Origin: Pedosphaera sp.
Lineage (GTDB): Bacteria; Verrucomicrobiota; Verrucomicrobiia; Limisphaerales; AAA164-E04
Assembly: GCA_002690655.1 (NCBI GenBank)
Contig: NZFL01000028.1
Location: 89,517 to 153,516 of the forward strand
Direction: 5' to 3'
Length of the DNA: 64,000 nucleotides
Shown here: piece by piece, positions 28,388-36,782 of the stretch
How the letters are laid out: each line of letters begins with the position of its first letter
Position numbering within the stretch: position 1 is the stretch's first letter
The notes under the pieces: model-generated
Told to the model about the DNA's origin: nothing
Seen by the model: the letters and a program-made list of their open reading frames with translations, nothing else
Databases searched by the model: none
Made by a program: the position numbers and the translations under genes

Positions 28388-30274
28388 TTACTCTGAGACT
28401 GTTTCTACAGGAACAGATTGACCGGACTCATCATGCAGACCATGGTGTTTGAATTCATACTCGTGAGAAGCAATTGAATTCAAACGATACTTCTTAACCA
28501 ATTGATCTTGTTCCAGATCGACTTCATCACCAGGTTTTTTCCCGATAAGGATATTGGCTAACGGGGAAAGGTAACTGATGATACCATCTTCAGGTTCAGA
28601 GTCCCAAGCTCCCAGAATGGTGTAAGTTTCTTCTTTCTGATTTGTAAGATCTGTTACTTTGACTAAGGTCCCGGGGTTGACCACATCCGTTTGAACCGCA
28701 GAAAAATCGGTGCCACGAGCACGTGTAAGATCCGCTTCGAGTTCTGATTTCCGCTTCATGAGAAGTTTCTGCATTTCTTTAGCAGCCTTGTACTCGTGAT
28801 TCTCTCGCAAGTCACCATAACTACGCGCAATGGCAATCTCCTTCGAATTTTCAGGAATCTTCTTCTGAACGAGCTGGCTGTATTCGCCTCTTCGGCGAAG
28901 TAGACTGTCCCAAGAAACAAGCAATCCTCGATCTTCGGAAGCAGATTGCTCGCCAGAGATGAGGGTTTGAATAGCTGGATAACATTTGACGATGCGTCCA
29001 AGTAGCGACCGCTTGTCCATGTCGTCAAAACATGAACTGAATTGCAGGGCACGGGTTAGATCTTTGACCACTTCCAAATCAGCCGTCTCGATCAATTCAG
29101 GGATCAATTCTTGATCTCCCATGATAAAATCATTCAAACGACTGGTTTTCTTTTCGTTAAACTGGTCACGCTCCATCGCTGTGATCATGGCACGGAAAAC
29201 TTCCGGACCAAGAATGTCAGCAAAGGCATCCGATCTGTTTTTCCCCAACCAGAGCAACATCTCGCTGCTTGCTTGATGCTGATTGACGAGTCGTAAAAGG
29301 GTTTCCTTGGCACCTTCATGGCGGTCTTCATCGATGAGGAGATTTACGATTTCTCCAACCAATTTCATCTGAGCATTGTTCAACAAATCGTGAAAATCCT
29401 CTTCCCACTTTTCTTCGTGGTGCATTTTGTAGGATCTCAGGGTCCGCTTGTTGCGCGTTGCAGCCAAGGCATCCATGAATGCCGGTAAATCTTCAACCAG
29501 ATCCCAGACAGCGATGTCTTCAATCTGACCTTCAGCAGCCTCGATTCGCAGCCCCTCCCGCAAGTCATTGCGGGTAAAAATAGCGTCGAGTACCAATTCG
29601 GGCTGATTCTTAATATAATTTGGAATTTCGCCGTCCAGAAGTTGCATGGACTCCTCAAATGCCTCGGTGACATTTTCCAGATCATCCTGACTTTTCAATA
29701 CTTCATTTGCGACAGCAAGTTTTGCTTTGAGCCCACGAGCTACTCGGAGATCTCCCAGAAGCCGCTCCTGAAGGGAGGTAACCTCTTCGTTGAATTCGAT
29801 GGGATTTGACTTTTTGACCGGCACGCGAAAATGGCCATCTTTTTTAAGTTCCTTGCGAACGGCTTCCCACCACTTGCGCCAGTCTTCTTCAATGACTTCT
29901 GGCACCAGGGCAGCCTGAATCTGGGCGACAGTGGCTTTGCCACCATGACTTTTCAAGACCAGCTTGATTAAATCCATATGACTGACAGCAGCCATTTGCT
30001 TCAGTCCATCCAAATCAGTAGCCACCTTGACCAGAACATGGTCCTTGGCCAATGGTGTTAGTGATTTGGCTGAAAAACCAAGGTCCATTGAATGTCCGGT
30101 TTTATCCGGAAAATCAATTAAAAACCGTGAAAACACGGTGTCCACAGTAGTGATTTTGCCCAGCCCCCAAGTGCGATGGGTGCAATACCCACTTTCTGTC
30201 AGTTGCTCCAAGGCATCCAGATCCTTAGATCTGATCTTCCCTTCGGAGGCCAACTTTTCAAATTCCTCTCTCAT
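28388..30274 (-). CDS. Long GreA/GreB-domain transcription factor with helical N-terminal extension
   Basis: This 628-residue protein ends with a GreA-like transcript-cleavage factor (about residues 440-610). The coiled-coil tip ARSYGDLRENHEY keeps the two acidic residues that activate cleavage in RNA polymerase. The FKBP-like C-domain is shown by DGIISYLSPLANILIGKKPGDEV. The first 430 residues are not found in ordinary GreA (about 160 residues). They start with a small beta segment (THRTWGLGKITTVDTVFSRFLIDF), have a winged-helix-like part near residues 100-150 and then a helical region. Such long GreA proteins are known from Verrucomicrobia as far as I recall; the extension has no assigned role. 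It is transcribed away from rsmB with only 52 bases between the starts. Confidence 0.85.
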   Translation of the reverse strand: MREEFEKLASEGKIRSKDLDALEQLTESGYCTHRTWGLGKITTVDTVFSRFLIDFPDKTGHSMDLGFSAKSLTPLAKDHVLVKVATDLDGLKQMAAVSHMDLIKLVLKSHGGKATVAQIQAALVPEVIEEDWRKWWEAVRKELKKDGHFRVPVKKSNPIEFNEEVTSLQERLLGDLRVARGLKAKLAVANEVLKSQDDLENVTEAFEESMQLLDGEIPNYIKNQPELVLDAIFTRNDLREGLRIEAAEGQIEDIAVWDLVEDLPAFMDALAATRNKRTLRSYKMHHEEKWEEDFHDLLNNAQMKLVGEIVNLLIDEDRHEGAKETLLRLVNQHQASSEMLLWLGKNRSDAFADILGPEVFRAMITAMERDQFNEKKTSRLNDFIMGDQELIPELIETADLEVVKDLTRALQFSSCFDDMDKRSLLGRIVKCYPAIQTLISGEQSASEDRGLLVSWDSLLRRRGEYSQLVQKKIPENSKEIAIARSYGDLRENHEYKAAKEMQKLLMKRKSELEADLTRARGTDFSAVQTDVVNPGTLVKVTDLTNQKEETYTILGAWDSEPEDGIISYLSPLANILIGKKPGDEVDLEQDQLVKKYRLNSIASHEYEFKHHGLHDESGQSVPVETVSE

Positions 30275-30326
30275 AGTCCTCGTAAATAGCTCGCTTCAAA
30301 CGTCGAAATGACATTATTACTCAGCC

Positions 30327-31634
30327 GTGCAACAAAAACCAAGACAAATTGCGGCTCGAATACTTTTCGAATGGGAAGCAGGCAATCAATTCGCGGAGTC
30401 CCTTCTGCGCGAACAGCTCTCTCAATCAAGTCTAAAGCCCATTGACCGCCATATGGTGCAGGAAATGGTCTTTGGAGTGATCCGTAACATGATCCTGCTG
30501 GATAAGTGGATTGATGAAAAAGCAACCCGCCCGCCAGGAAAAACACGCGCGCGCACCATATTGAGGCTTGGGCTTTATCAAATTGCATTCATGGATCGTA
30601 TCCCTGAGCATGCCGCGGTTCATGAGACAGTAGCAACTGCCCGAGATCTCCGCCTGCACTCACAATCAGGATTCATCAATGCGATTTTGCGTGGATTCCT
30701 GAGAGAAAAAGAAAATTTCCTGAAACGACTTGAGGACTGGAAAACAACGCAGGCGAATATTGCCTACTCGCATCCAAATTGGCTTTTCAAGAAATGGAAA
30801 AAGCAATTTGGTGACATCGAGGCAAATAAGCTACTTCAGTGGAACAATCAAATCCCCTCATCCTATGCGCGATGGAATCCATTGTGTGGAAACCTCGAAG
30901 AGCTCGAACTCGCGTGGAATGAAGAAGGAGTAGTTCGCAAAGAGGTTCATTTCCCTTGGAGCGAAGACGCTAAAATATATCGAATCGTTTCATTTCCAAG
31001 GCAGCCTGATCAATTGGAGAGCTTTAAAAAAGGACTGTTCTACTTGCAGGATCCAAGTACCTTACTGGCGGTAAATCTCATCAATGCAAAGCCAGATGAA
31101 TCCATCCTGGATTCCTGTGCAGCACCGGGTGGGAAAACCTGCGCCATGGCGGTAACGATGAAAAACACCGGAACCATCGTAGCGGCAGATCCTGATCAAG
31201 GTCGATTGAGGCGCCTTTGTGAAAACACGGAACGTCTCGCCGTCTCAAACACCACCGTAACACTCAATGTAAGCAAGGCTACGCATGATCTACCCTCGTC
31301 CTTTGATGCCATCTTGATAGACGCTCCCTGCTCTAACAGTGGCGTCATGCGACGCCGATTGGATGTTCGATGGCGCTTGTCCGTGCAAGAGATCAAGAGC
31401 ATCACTGAACAACAAGTGGCTATTCTCAAGGAAAACGCAAACCTATTAAAACCAGGGGGGCGGCTCGTTTACAGCACGTGCAGTCTGGAACCGGAAGAAA
31501 ACCATCAAATCGTGGCGCAGTTTCTTGAAGAAAATACCTCTTTCCAAATGGTCGAAGAAAAGCAATTAACGCCCTTTGAACACGGTGTGGACGGTGCCTA
31601 TGCAGCCAAGCTCCTACTCAATCAACCTCAATAA
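30327..31634 (+). CDS. rsmB: 16S rRNA (cytosine-967-C5)-methyltransferase RsmB
   Basis: This 435-residue enzyme methylates C967 of 16S rRNA. Residues about 1-135 are a NusB-like RNA-binding domain (ILRLGLYQIAFMDRIPEHAAVHETV). The methyltransferase domain follows: SAM motif DSCAAPGGKTCAMA, catalytic motifs DAPCSNSGVMRRRLDVRW and YSTCSLEPEEN, with both functional cysteines present. Translation starts at a GTG (30327); no in-frame ATG gives the same N-terminus. The last 17 bases overlap the end of a convergent gene. Confidence 0.93.
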   Translation: MQQKPRQIAARILFEWEAGNQFAESLLREQLSQSSLKPIDRHMVQEMVFGVIRNMILLDKWIDEKATRPPGKTRARTILRLGLYQIAFMDRIPEHAAVHETVATARDLRLHSQSGFINAILRGFLREKENFLKRLEDWKTTQANIAYSHPNWLFKKWKKQFGDIEANKLLQWNNQIPSSYARWNPLCGNLEELELAWNEEGVVRKEVHFPWSEDAKIYRIVSFPRQPDQLESFKKGLFYLQDPSTLLAVNLINAKPDESILDSCAAPGGKTCAMAVTMKNTGTIVAADPDQGRLRRLCENTERLAVSNTTVTLNVSKATHDLPSSFDAILIDAPCSNSGVMRRRLDVRWRLSVQEIKSITEQQVAILKENANLLKPGGRLVYSTCSLEPEENHQIVAQFLEENTSFQMVEEKQLTPFEHGVDGAYAAKLLLNQPQ

Positions 31635-32439
31635 GTTGTCCAGAAGCCCAAAGACAAAGTCGTTTCATGATCTCAAGATTGTCATCTTTTTCGACTAGAT
31701 TCCCACCAAGGCCTCTGCCTGCCAGAACAGAATTAATAATCCATCCAGAGTCGGTAACCACAACCAATCTACCTTTACCAAAGCCAGCGGCGGCCAAAAG
31801 GGCACCTTCCGCATCTCGCATGCCGTTCAGGGGAGGCTGATTGAGATCATTTTTAACAATCCAGTGCTCCACGTTTTTGGATTCGGTGAGTTGAATCTGA
31901 TTTCCGGTGTAATACGCCCACTTCAGTCCACCTAGAACAGGGGTGTCTCTCGGGATATTCAAACCTTTGGCATCCGTGTAATTCTCCGCCCATTGCATTC
32001 CAAAGTTATTGAGGAATTGATTGACCTTTTTGGTTTCCAAGTTGTGATTTTCCTGATTTCCCATGATAATGACACCCCCTCCATTACGAATGAATTGAAG
32101 CAATTCTTTACGGTCTGGTGCATCAAGCTTGGCTGGAGGTGGGTTGCCATTGACAGGATGAGCACTTGGATTGGAGATCAGGACTAAGTCCACATCCTTT
32201 AGTTTTTCTCTGGAAAGACGTGCCGCATGCACCCGAACATCAAAGTCAGCACTCAATTGTTTGATTACTGCGCTGTAATTACCATCAGGAAGGTAGCGTT
32301 CTTCTCCTTCAGCGTTGTAATAACGACTGTAAAGCAATACCGGTTTACTACCCCCTCCCCTGAGCTCAAAACAGGAGAGGAACAGGATAGCGCTGCACAA
32401 GGAAATTGAGATTTGAACCCTCAGGACGCGTGAGATCAT
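31618..32439 (-). CDS. Exported protein with glutamine-amidotransferase-like fold (ThuA/DUF4159-like), function unknown
   Basis: This 273-residue protein begins with a signal sequence ending in ILFLSC, so it may be a lipoprotein, though the lipobox is poor. The mature part alternates beta strands and helices: KPVLLYSRYYNAEGE, DLVLISNPSAHP, ELLQFIRNGGGVIIMGN and GRLVVVTDSGW. This is the pattern of class-I amidotransferase-like folds, and the GGGVIIMG segment resembles DUF4350/ThuA proteins. No catalytic cysteine is obvious, so it may bind rather than cleave. Its end overlaps rsmB by 17 bases in convergent orientation. Confidence 0.7.
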   Translation of the reverse strand: MISRVLRVQISISLCSAILFLSCFELRGGGSKPVLLYSRYYNAEGEERYLPDGNYSAVIKQLSADFDVRVHAARLSREKLKDVDLVLISNPSAHPVNGNPPPAKLDAPDRKELLQFIRNGGGVIIMGNQENHNLETKKVNQFLNNFGMQWAENYTDAKGLNIPRDTPVLGGLKWAYYTGNQIQLTESKNVEHWIVKNDLNQPPLNGMRDAEGALLAAAGFGKGRLVVVTDSGWIINSVLAGRGLGGNLVEKDDNLEIMKRLCLWASGQLIEVD

Positions 32440-32656
32440 GGCATCAGAGTGCCCAAAACATATTTATGAATCCAGTAAATTCAAATTTCACGGAAACACT
32501 TGATTACGCATGGATTACTCTCCGGCTTCCTTACAAATTCCATTCCATCAGACAATTTCGCACATCCTTTACAAACACATCAAGATGCACCCATGTTCCC
32601 ATGATTCCGAATAAATGAGTCTTTGATCAAATCAAGAGTATGTGCCAACAGCCTCT

Positions 32657-35575
32657 TCAGGTCAGCATGCTTTTGAGGTACTTACCTGTATGACTGAGCT
32701 CCACCTGAGAAATATCTTCGGGAGTTCCCTCTGCGACGATTTCTCCTCCGCCAGATCCACCTTCAGGACCAAGATCAATCACCCAGTCAGCTGTTTTAAT
32801 GACATCTAAATTGTGTTCAATAACAACCAAGGTATTGCCAGCCTGTCGCAATCGATTCATGACACTCAGCAAGGTGGCTACATCATGAAAGTGCAGGCCG
32901 GTGGTGGGTTCATCGAATATGTAAAGCGTCCTCCCCGAGGTTCGCTTGCCCAACTCGGCAGCCAGTTTCACACGCTGGGCTTCACCTCCACTCAAAGTGG
33001 TAGCAGATTGACCTAGACGCAAATACCCAAGCCCGACTTCTGACAGCGTCAAACAGGGTTCACATATCTTCGGAACGGCTCGGAAAAAGGTAGCTGCTTC
33101 ATCGATAGTCATGTCCAGCACATCAGCAATAGTTCTGCCCTTATAATTGATTTCAAGCGTTTCACGATTATAGCGCTTTCCGCAGCAGGCCTCGCAGGTC
33201 ACGTAAACCGCAGGAAGAAAATGCATCTCAATCTTGATCAAGCCATCACCCTGACATTTCTCGCAACGCCCCCCTTTGACATTGAAGCTGAATCGACTCG
33301 ATTCGTAACCCCTGATACGCGAAGAGGGCAAGCGAGCAAATAAGTCTCGAATGTGATTAAAAATACCAGTGTAGGTTGCAGGGTTACTTCGAGGGGTACG
33401 ACCAATCGGGCTTTGATTCATCACAATGATTTTAGAAAATTTCTCGTCACCGTAAATCGCTTGGTGTTTCCCCGGGCGATCTTTGGCTCCATACCATTTT
33501 CGCATCAGGGTTTTTCTGAGAATGCCATCAATCAGCGTACTTTTACCTGAACCACTTACACCCGTCACACAGGTCAGCAACCCCAGAGGAATCCTGACAT
33601 CAATGTTCTTCAAATTGTTCTCAGTCGCCCCCTTGATCGTCAGATAACCCTTGTCAGGAGTTGGAATGATTCGATTCGAAGGAACGTCAATCGAAAACAC
33701 GCCTGAAAGATATTTCCCTGTGAAGGATCTCTCGGAGCCCAGTATATCATCCACCGTGCCGCACGCCACAACGTCGCCTCCGTTAACCCCTGCTCCGGGG
33801 CCCATGTCCACCACGTAATCTGCCCTCCGGATGGTGTCCTCATCATGCTCGACAACCAACACTGAATTCCCAAGATCCCTCAGACGAATCAGTGTTTCCA
33901 ATAATCGATCATTGTCACGCTGATGCAATCCAATGCTAGGCTCATCCAGAATATACAGCACACCAACCAATCCACCCCCGATTTGGGTTGCCAAGCGAAT
34001 TCGCTGCGCTTCCCCTCCGCTCAAAGTTCCGCTTTCACGGTCCAGACTCAGGTAGCCAAGCCCTACTTCATTGAGGAATTTCAATCGTGTCAAAATCTCC
34101 TGCACAAGGTCTCCTGCAATCTTGTATTGAAATTCATCCAACTTAAGATGCTCAAAAAACTCCTGCAACTGTTCAATGGTCAGATGACAGATATCCATGA
34201 TCGATAGACCCGGAATATCTGGAAATGCCAGTTTTTTGAATTTGGATTTCTCGAAAAGAGAGAGATCACCCAAAGTAGCAGAAAGGATCTCAGGACGTAA
34301 TCTCAGGCCATGACAGGACTCACAGGCAATTGGGCTCATGTAAGCCTTCAAGCGATTTCGGGAGGACTCGCTTTCGCTTTCTTCAAATTGCCTCTCCAGC
34401 ATGGGGATCAAGCCTTCGAAGGCGCGCTTATGCACCCGCCTTGTCGCCCCTGTCCCAGTCTGAAAAGAAATCAGCTCCTCGCCTGAACCATAAAGCAATG
34501 TTTCCTTAAAAGCAGCCTTCAGATTCTTAAAGGGCGCATCCATGCTCTGCTTATAATGAGAGGAAAGCCCCTTTATCATGGCGTCATAGAGAGCTATTTG
34601 AGCCTTAGGCACTTTATAGAATGGCAGAACGGCTCCCTGCTTGAGTGTTTTCTTCGTATCGGGAATGATCAACTCAGGATCAAACTCCATCTGTTGTCCC
34701 AGCCCATGACAAGCCTCGCACGCACCCGATAGAGAATTAAATGAGAAATGCTTGGCTTCAAGCCGCTCGTAAGTGCGTCCTGTTTCTGGACTGTAGAGGC
34801 GATTGGAGCGAGTCGACTCTTCCCAAAGCGCTCGGGCACGATCCTCCGGCTTTTGATAAAGCAATTGCACTATCCCGTCTCCCCAGCGCAATGCCGTTTC
34901 AATTGAATCCGCTAATCGAACTCTTACCTTGTCCTGCACTACCAGTCGATCCACAACAACTTCAAGCGATTCGGAAACACCCGCTTCCAATACATCGGGA
35001 GACAAGGCGCCCAATTCATGAAAGGCTCCATCAATGCGAACTCTCACAAACCCCTCACGTGCCAGACGTTCCAAACTCGGCTTGAGAGTCTCAGTCTTTT
35101 GAATATTAATCGGCGCAAGCACCATCACCCGGGTGCGCTCCGATAGCTTCATGACTTCATCCACAATGTCGGTGGTTGTTTGATGATAAATCGGATTCCC
35201 CGTGTCCGGACAATAAGGCTGTGCGACGTTTGCGAAAAGCAAGCGCAAGTAGTCGTAAATCTCAGTGGTCGTGGCAATGGTCGATCGAGGGTTGGCTGCA
35301 GAACCTCTTTGCTCAATGGCAATGGCCGGAGAAAGGCCTTCAATGAAATCAACGTCAGGTTTCTGCATTTGATCCAGAAACTGACGGGCATACGAGGAAA
35401 GGGATTCAACATACTTACGCCTCCCTTCGGCAAAGATGGTATCGAATGCCAGAGACGATTTCCCCGACCCGCTCAAACCGGTAAAAACGACCAAGCGATT
35501 GCGGGGAACGTTCAGTGAAACATTCTTAAGGTTATGCTCCCTGGCTCCTCCGATACGTATCCATTCCTGCCCCAT
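32657..35575 (-). CDS. uvrA: Excinuclease ABC subunit A
   Basis: UvrA is the damage-sensing ATPase of nucleotide excision repair. The 972-residue length is slightly above the usual 940. Both ABC modules are complete: Walker A GLSGSGKSSLAFDT at residue 33 and GVSGSGKSTLIDG, signatures LSGGEAQRIRLA and LSGGEAQRVKLA, and Walker B ILDEPSIGLHQRD and IFDEPTTGLHFHD. The second zinc module is intact (CEKCQGDG and CEACCGKR). The first zinc module has only its second half (CEAC at 286-289): where two cysteines are usual, residues 261-269 read YSPETGRTY. The gene is single on the minus strand; uvrB is not in the window. Confidence 0.97.
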   Translation of the reverse strand: MGQEWIRIGGAREHNLKNVSLNVPRNRLVVFTGLSGSGKSSLAFDTIFAEGRRKYVESLSSYARQFLDQMQKPDVDFIEGLSPAIAIEQRGSAANPRSTIATTTEIYDYLRLLFANVAQPYCPDTGNPIYHQTTTDIVDEVMKLSERTRVMVLAPINIQKTETLKPSLERLAREGFVRVRIDGAFHELGALSPDVLEAGVSESLEVVVDRLVVQDKVRVRLADSIETALRWGDGIVQLLYQKPEDRARALWEESTRSNRLYSPETGRTYERLEAKHFSFNSLSGACEACHGLGQQMEFDPELIIPDTKKTLKQGAVLPFYKVPKAQIALYDAMIKGLSSHYKQSMDAPFKNLKAAFKETLLYGSGEELISFQTGTGATRRVHKRAFEGLIPMLERQFEESESESSRNRLKAYMSPIACESCHGLRLRPEILSATLGDLSLFEKSKFKKLAFPDIPGLSIMDICHLTIEQLQEFFEHLKLDEFQYKIAGDLVQEILTRLKFLNEVGLGYLSLDRESGTLSGGEAQRIRLATQIGGGLVGVLYILDEPSIGLHQRDNDRLLETLIRLRDLGNSVLVVEHDEDTIRRADYVVDMGPGAGVNGGDVVACGTVDDILGSERSFTGKYLSGVFSIDVPSNRIIPTPDKGYLTIKGATENNLKNIDVRIPLGLLTCVTGVSGSGKSTLIDGILRKTLMRKWYGAKDRPGKHQAIYGDEKFSKIIVMNQSPIGRTPRSNPATYTGIFNHIRDLFARLPSSRIRGYESSRFSFNVKGGRCEKCQGDGLIKIEMHFLPAVYVTCEACCGKRYNRETLEINYKGRTIADVLDMTIDEAATFFRAVPKICEPCLTLSEVGLGYLRLGQSATTLSGGEAQRVKLAAELGKRTSGRTLYIFDEPTTGLHFHDVATLLSVMNRLRQAGNTLVVIEHNLDVIKTADWVIDLGPEGGSGGGEIVAEGTPEDISQVELSHTGKYLKSMLT

Positions 35576-35768
35576 ATCTTTGAATTTGTAATTCTAACTA
35601 AAGGTCAAGATTAGCGCTTCCATTTGAGCCGGACAAACAAAATAGGAGTATCAATGAGCCATGGTTTGGTTCCCTGACAGTAGAAACGCTCTACTGGCGG
35701 CTCGGAAAGGTCATATCAGCTTATTGCCAATCTCCGCAAACAAAGCCAAGCGCCGATACCCAAGCGCA

Positions 35769-36542
35769 TCATTCAGGTTCCCAAAGTGATTCCAACTGAG
35801 TATTGATATCATCATTTTTAAGGTTCCGAAGTTCGCGTAAAAGACTCGCTGAGAGATCCTTTTTTGGAATAAGTCCTCTTTCAACACCACTGATCAGATG
35901 TGTCGCATAGGGCGCTCGAGATGCCAGAACACTCAAGGCCTTCTGTTTTTAATTTCCTGTCAATTCACGGTAAAATTTCAGTAACGGGGGGGGGAGCTTC
36001 AGTTTGATTAAACCGAACCAGATGTCGGATCGTTTCGGAACGCACCGCAGGGTCCGCTATCAATTTCAATAATACACCGGGCAATTGGGGATCATTGGTC
36101 TGAACCAGAGCATTCAACGCGTTGACAAGCTCAGAAGCAGGCGCACCTTGACTCTTGAGCACAATTCGTAATGTATCCAGTGCCGCTTCACTTCCAAACT
36201 TTAATGAGAGCGAACGCACCAAGACTCGCACTTCGCCATTTGAACTTTTACCCAGTTTTGATTCCAGGCAGCCCCAACCTTCCGGCATGTCCGCCTCACT
36301 CCGCCCTTGCAAGGCCTGACTGATGCCTCGCAGCACGTCCAACTTAAAAGATGTACCTGACTTTGATTCAGGAGTGTGACCAGGGCACCTGTCGTCATTC
36401 GACGTTCTATGTATTGCCTGAGGATGGAAATCCCAGTTGATTTCAACAGTGCCAAGTCCTGACCTTGATCAGCGCCGACAGCCGGTTCCATTGCATACCA
36501 ATAGTCGATATGCGAAATTTTGAATACAAACAACGGACTCAT
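35769..36542 (-). pseudogene. Broken C-terminal part of a PVC-type membrane-bound dehydrogenase
   Basis: Three consecutive reading frames together restore the HEAT-repeat end of a PVC dehydrogenase. Frame one (36542 to about 36360) reads IDYWYAMEPAVGADQGQ and ILRQYIERRM. Frame two (about 36360 to 35985) reads LDVLRGISQALQGR, DMPEGWG and EVRVLVRSLSLKFGS. Frame three (35985 to 35769) reads LLKFYRELTGN, then KQKALSVLASRAPYATHLI and ends LESLWEPE. The second shift falls exactly in a run of nine G (35986-35994); eight would restore the frame. A TAA at 35949-35951 breaks the third frame. The propeller and the haem site are missing, so the gene is both truncated and frameshifted. The family assignment comes from recalled conservation of these motifs. 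Confidence 0.75.
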
Positions 36543-36782
36543 TAGATAGAAGAAACAAATTATTCACTGATCCCGTACAATGTGTCTACTGGTCTATGAA
36601 GGTTTAATGATCCTGAGGTATTCCCACAATCTGATCACTACATCGCTCACGAGTTGAACCAACCTTTCGTATTGATTTATGGCTTGAAAAAGACAAATGC
36701 AATTCGTCATCAGGACAAGCAGAATGTCACATGGAGGGGTAAGATTTTATGGGAAGGGACTCGATAGTTTTGATAGAATTAT

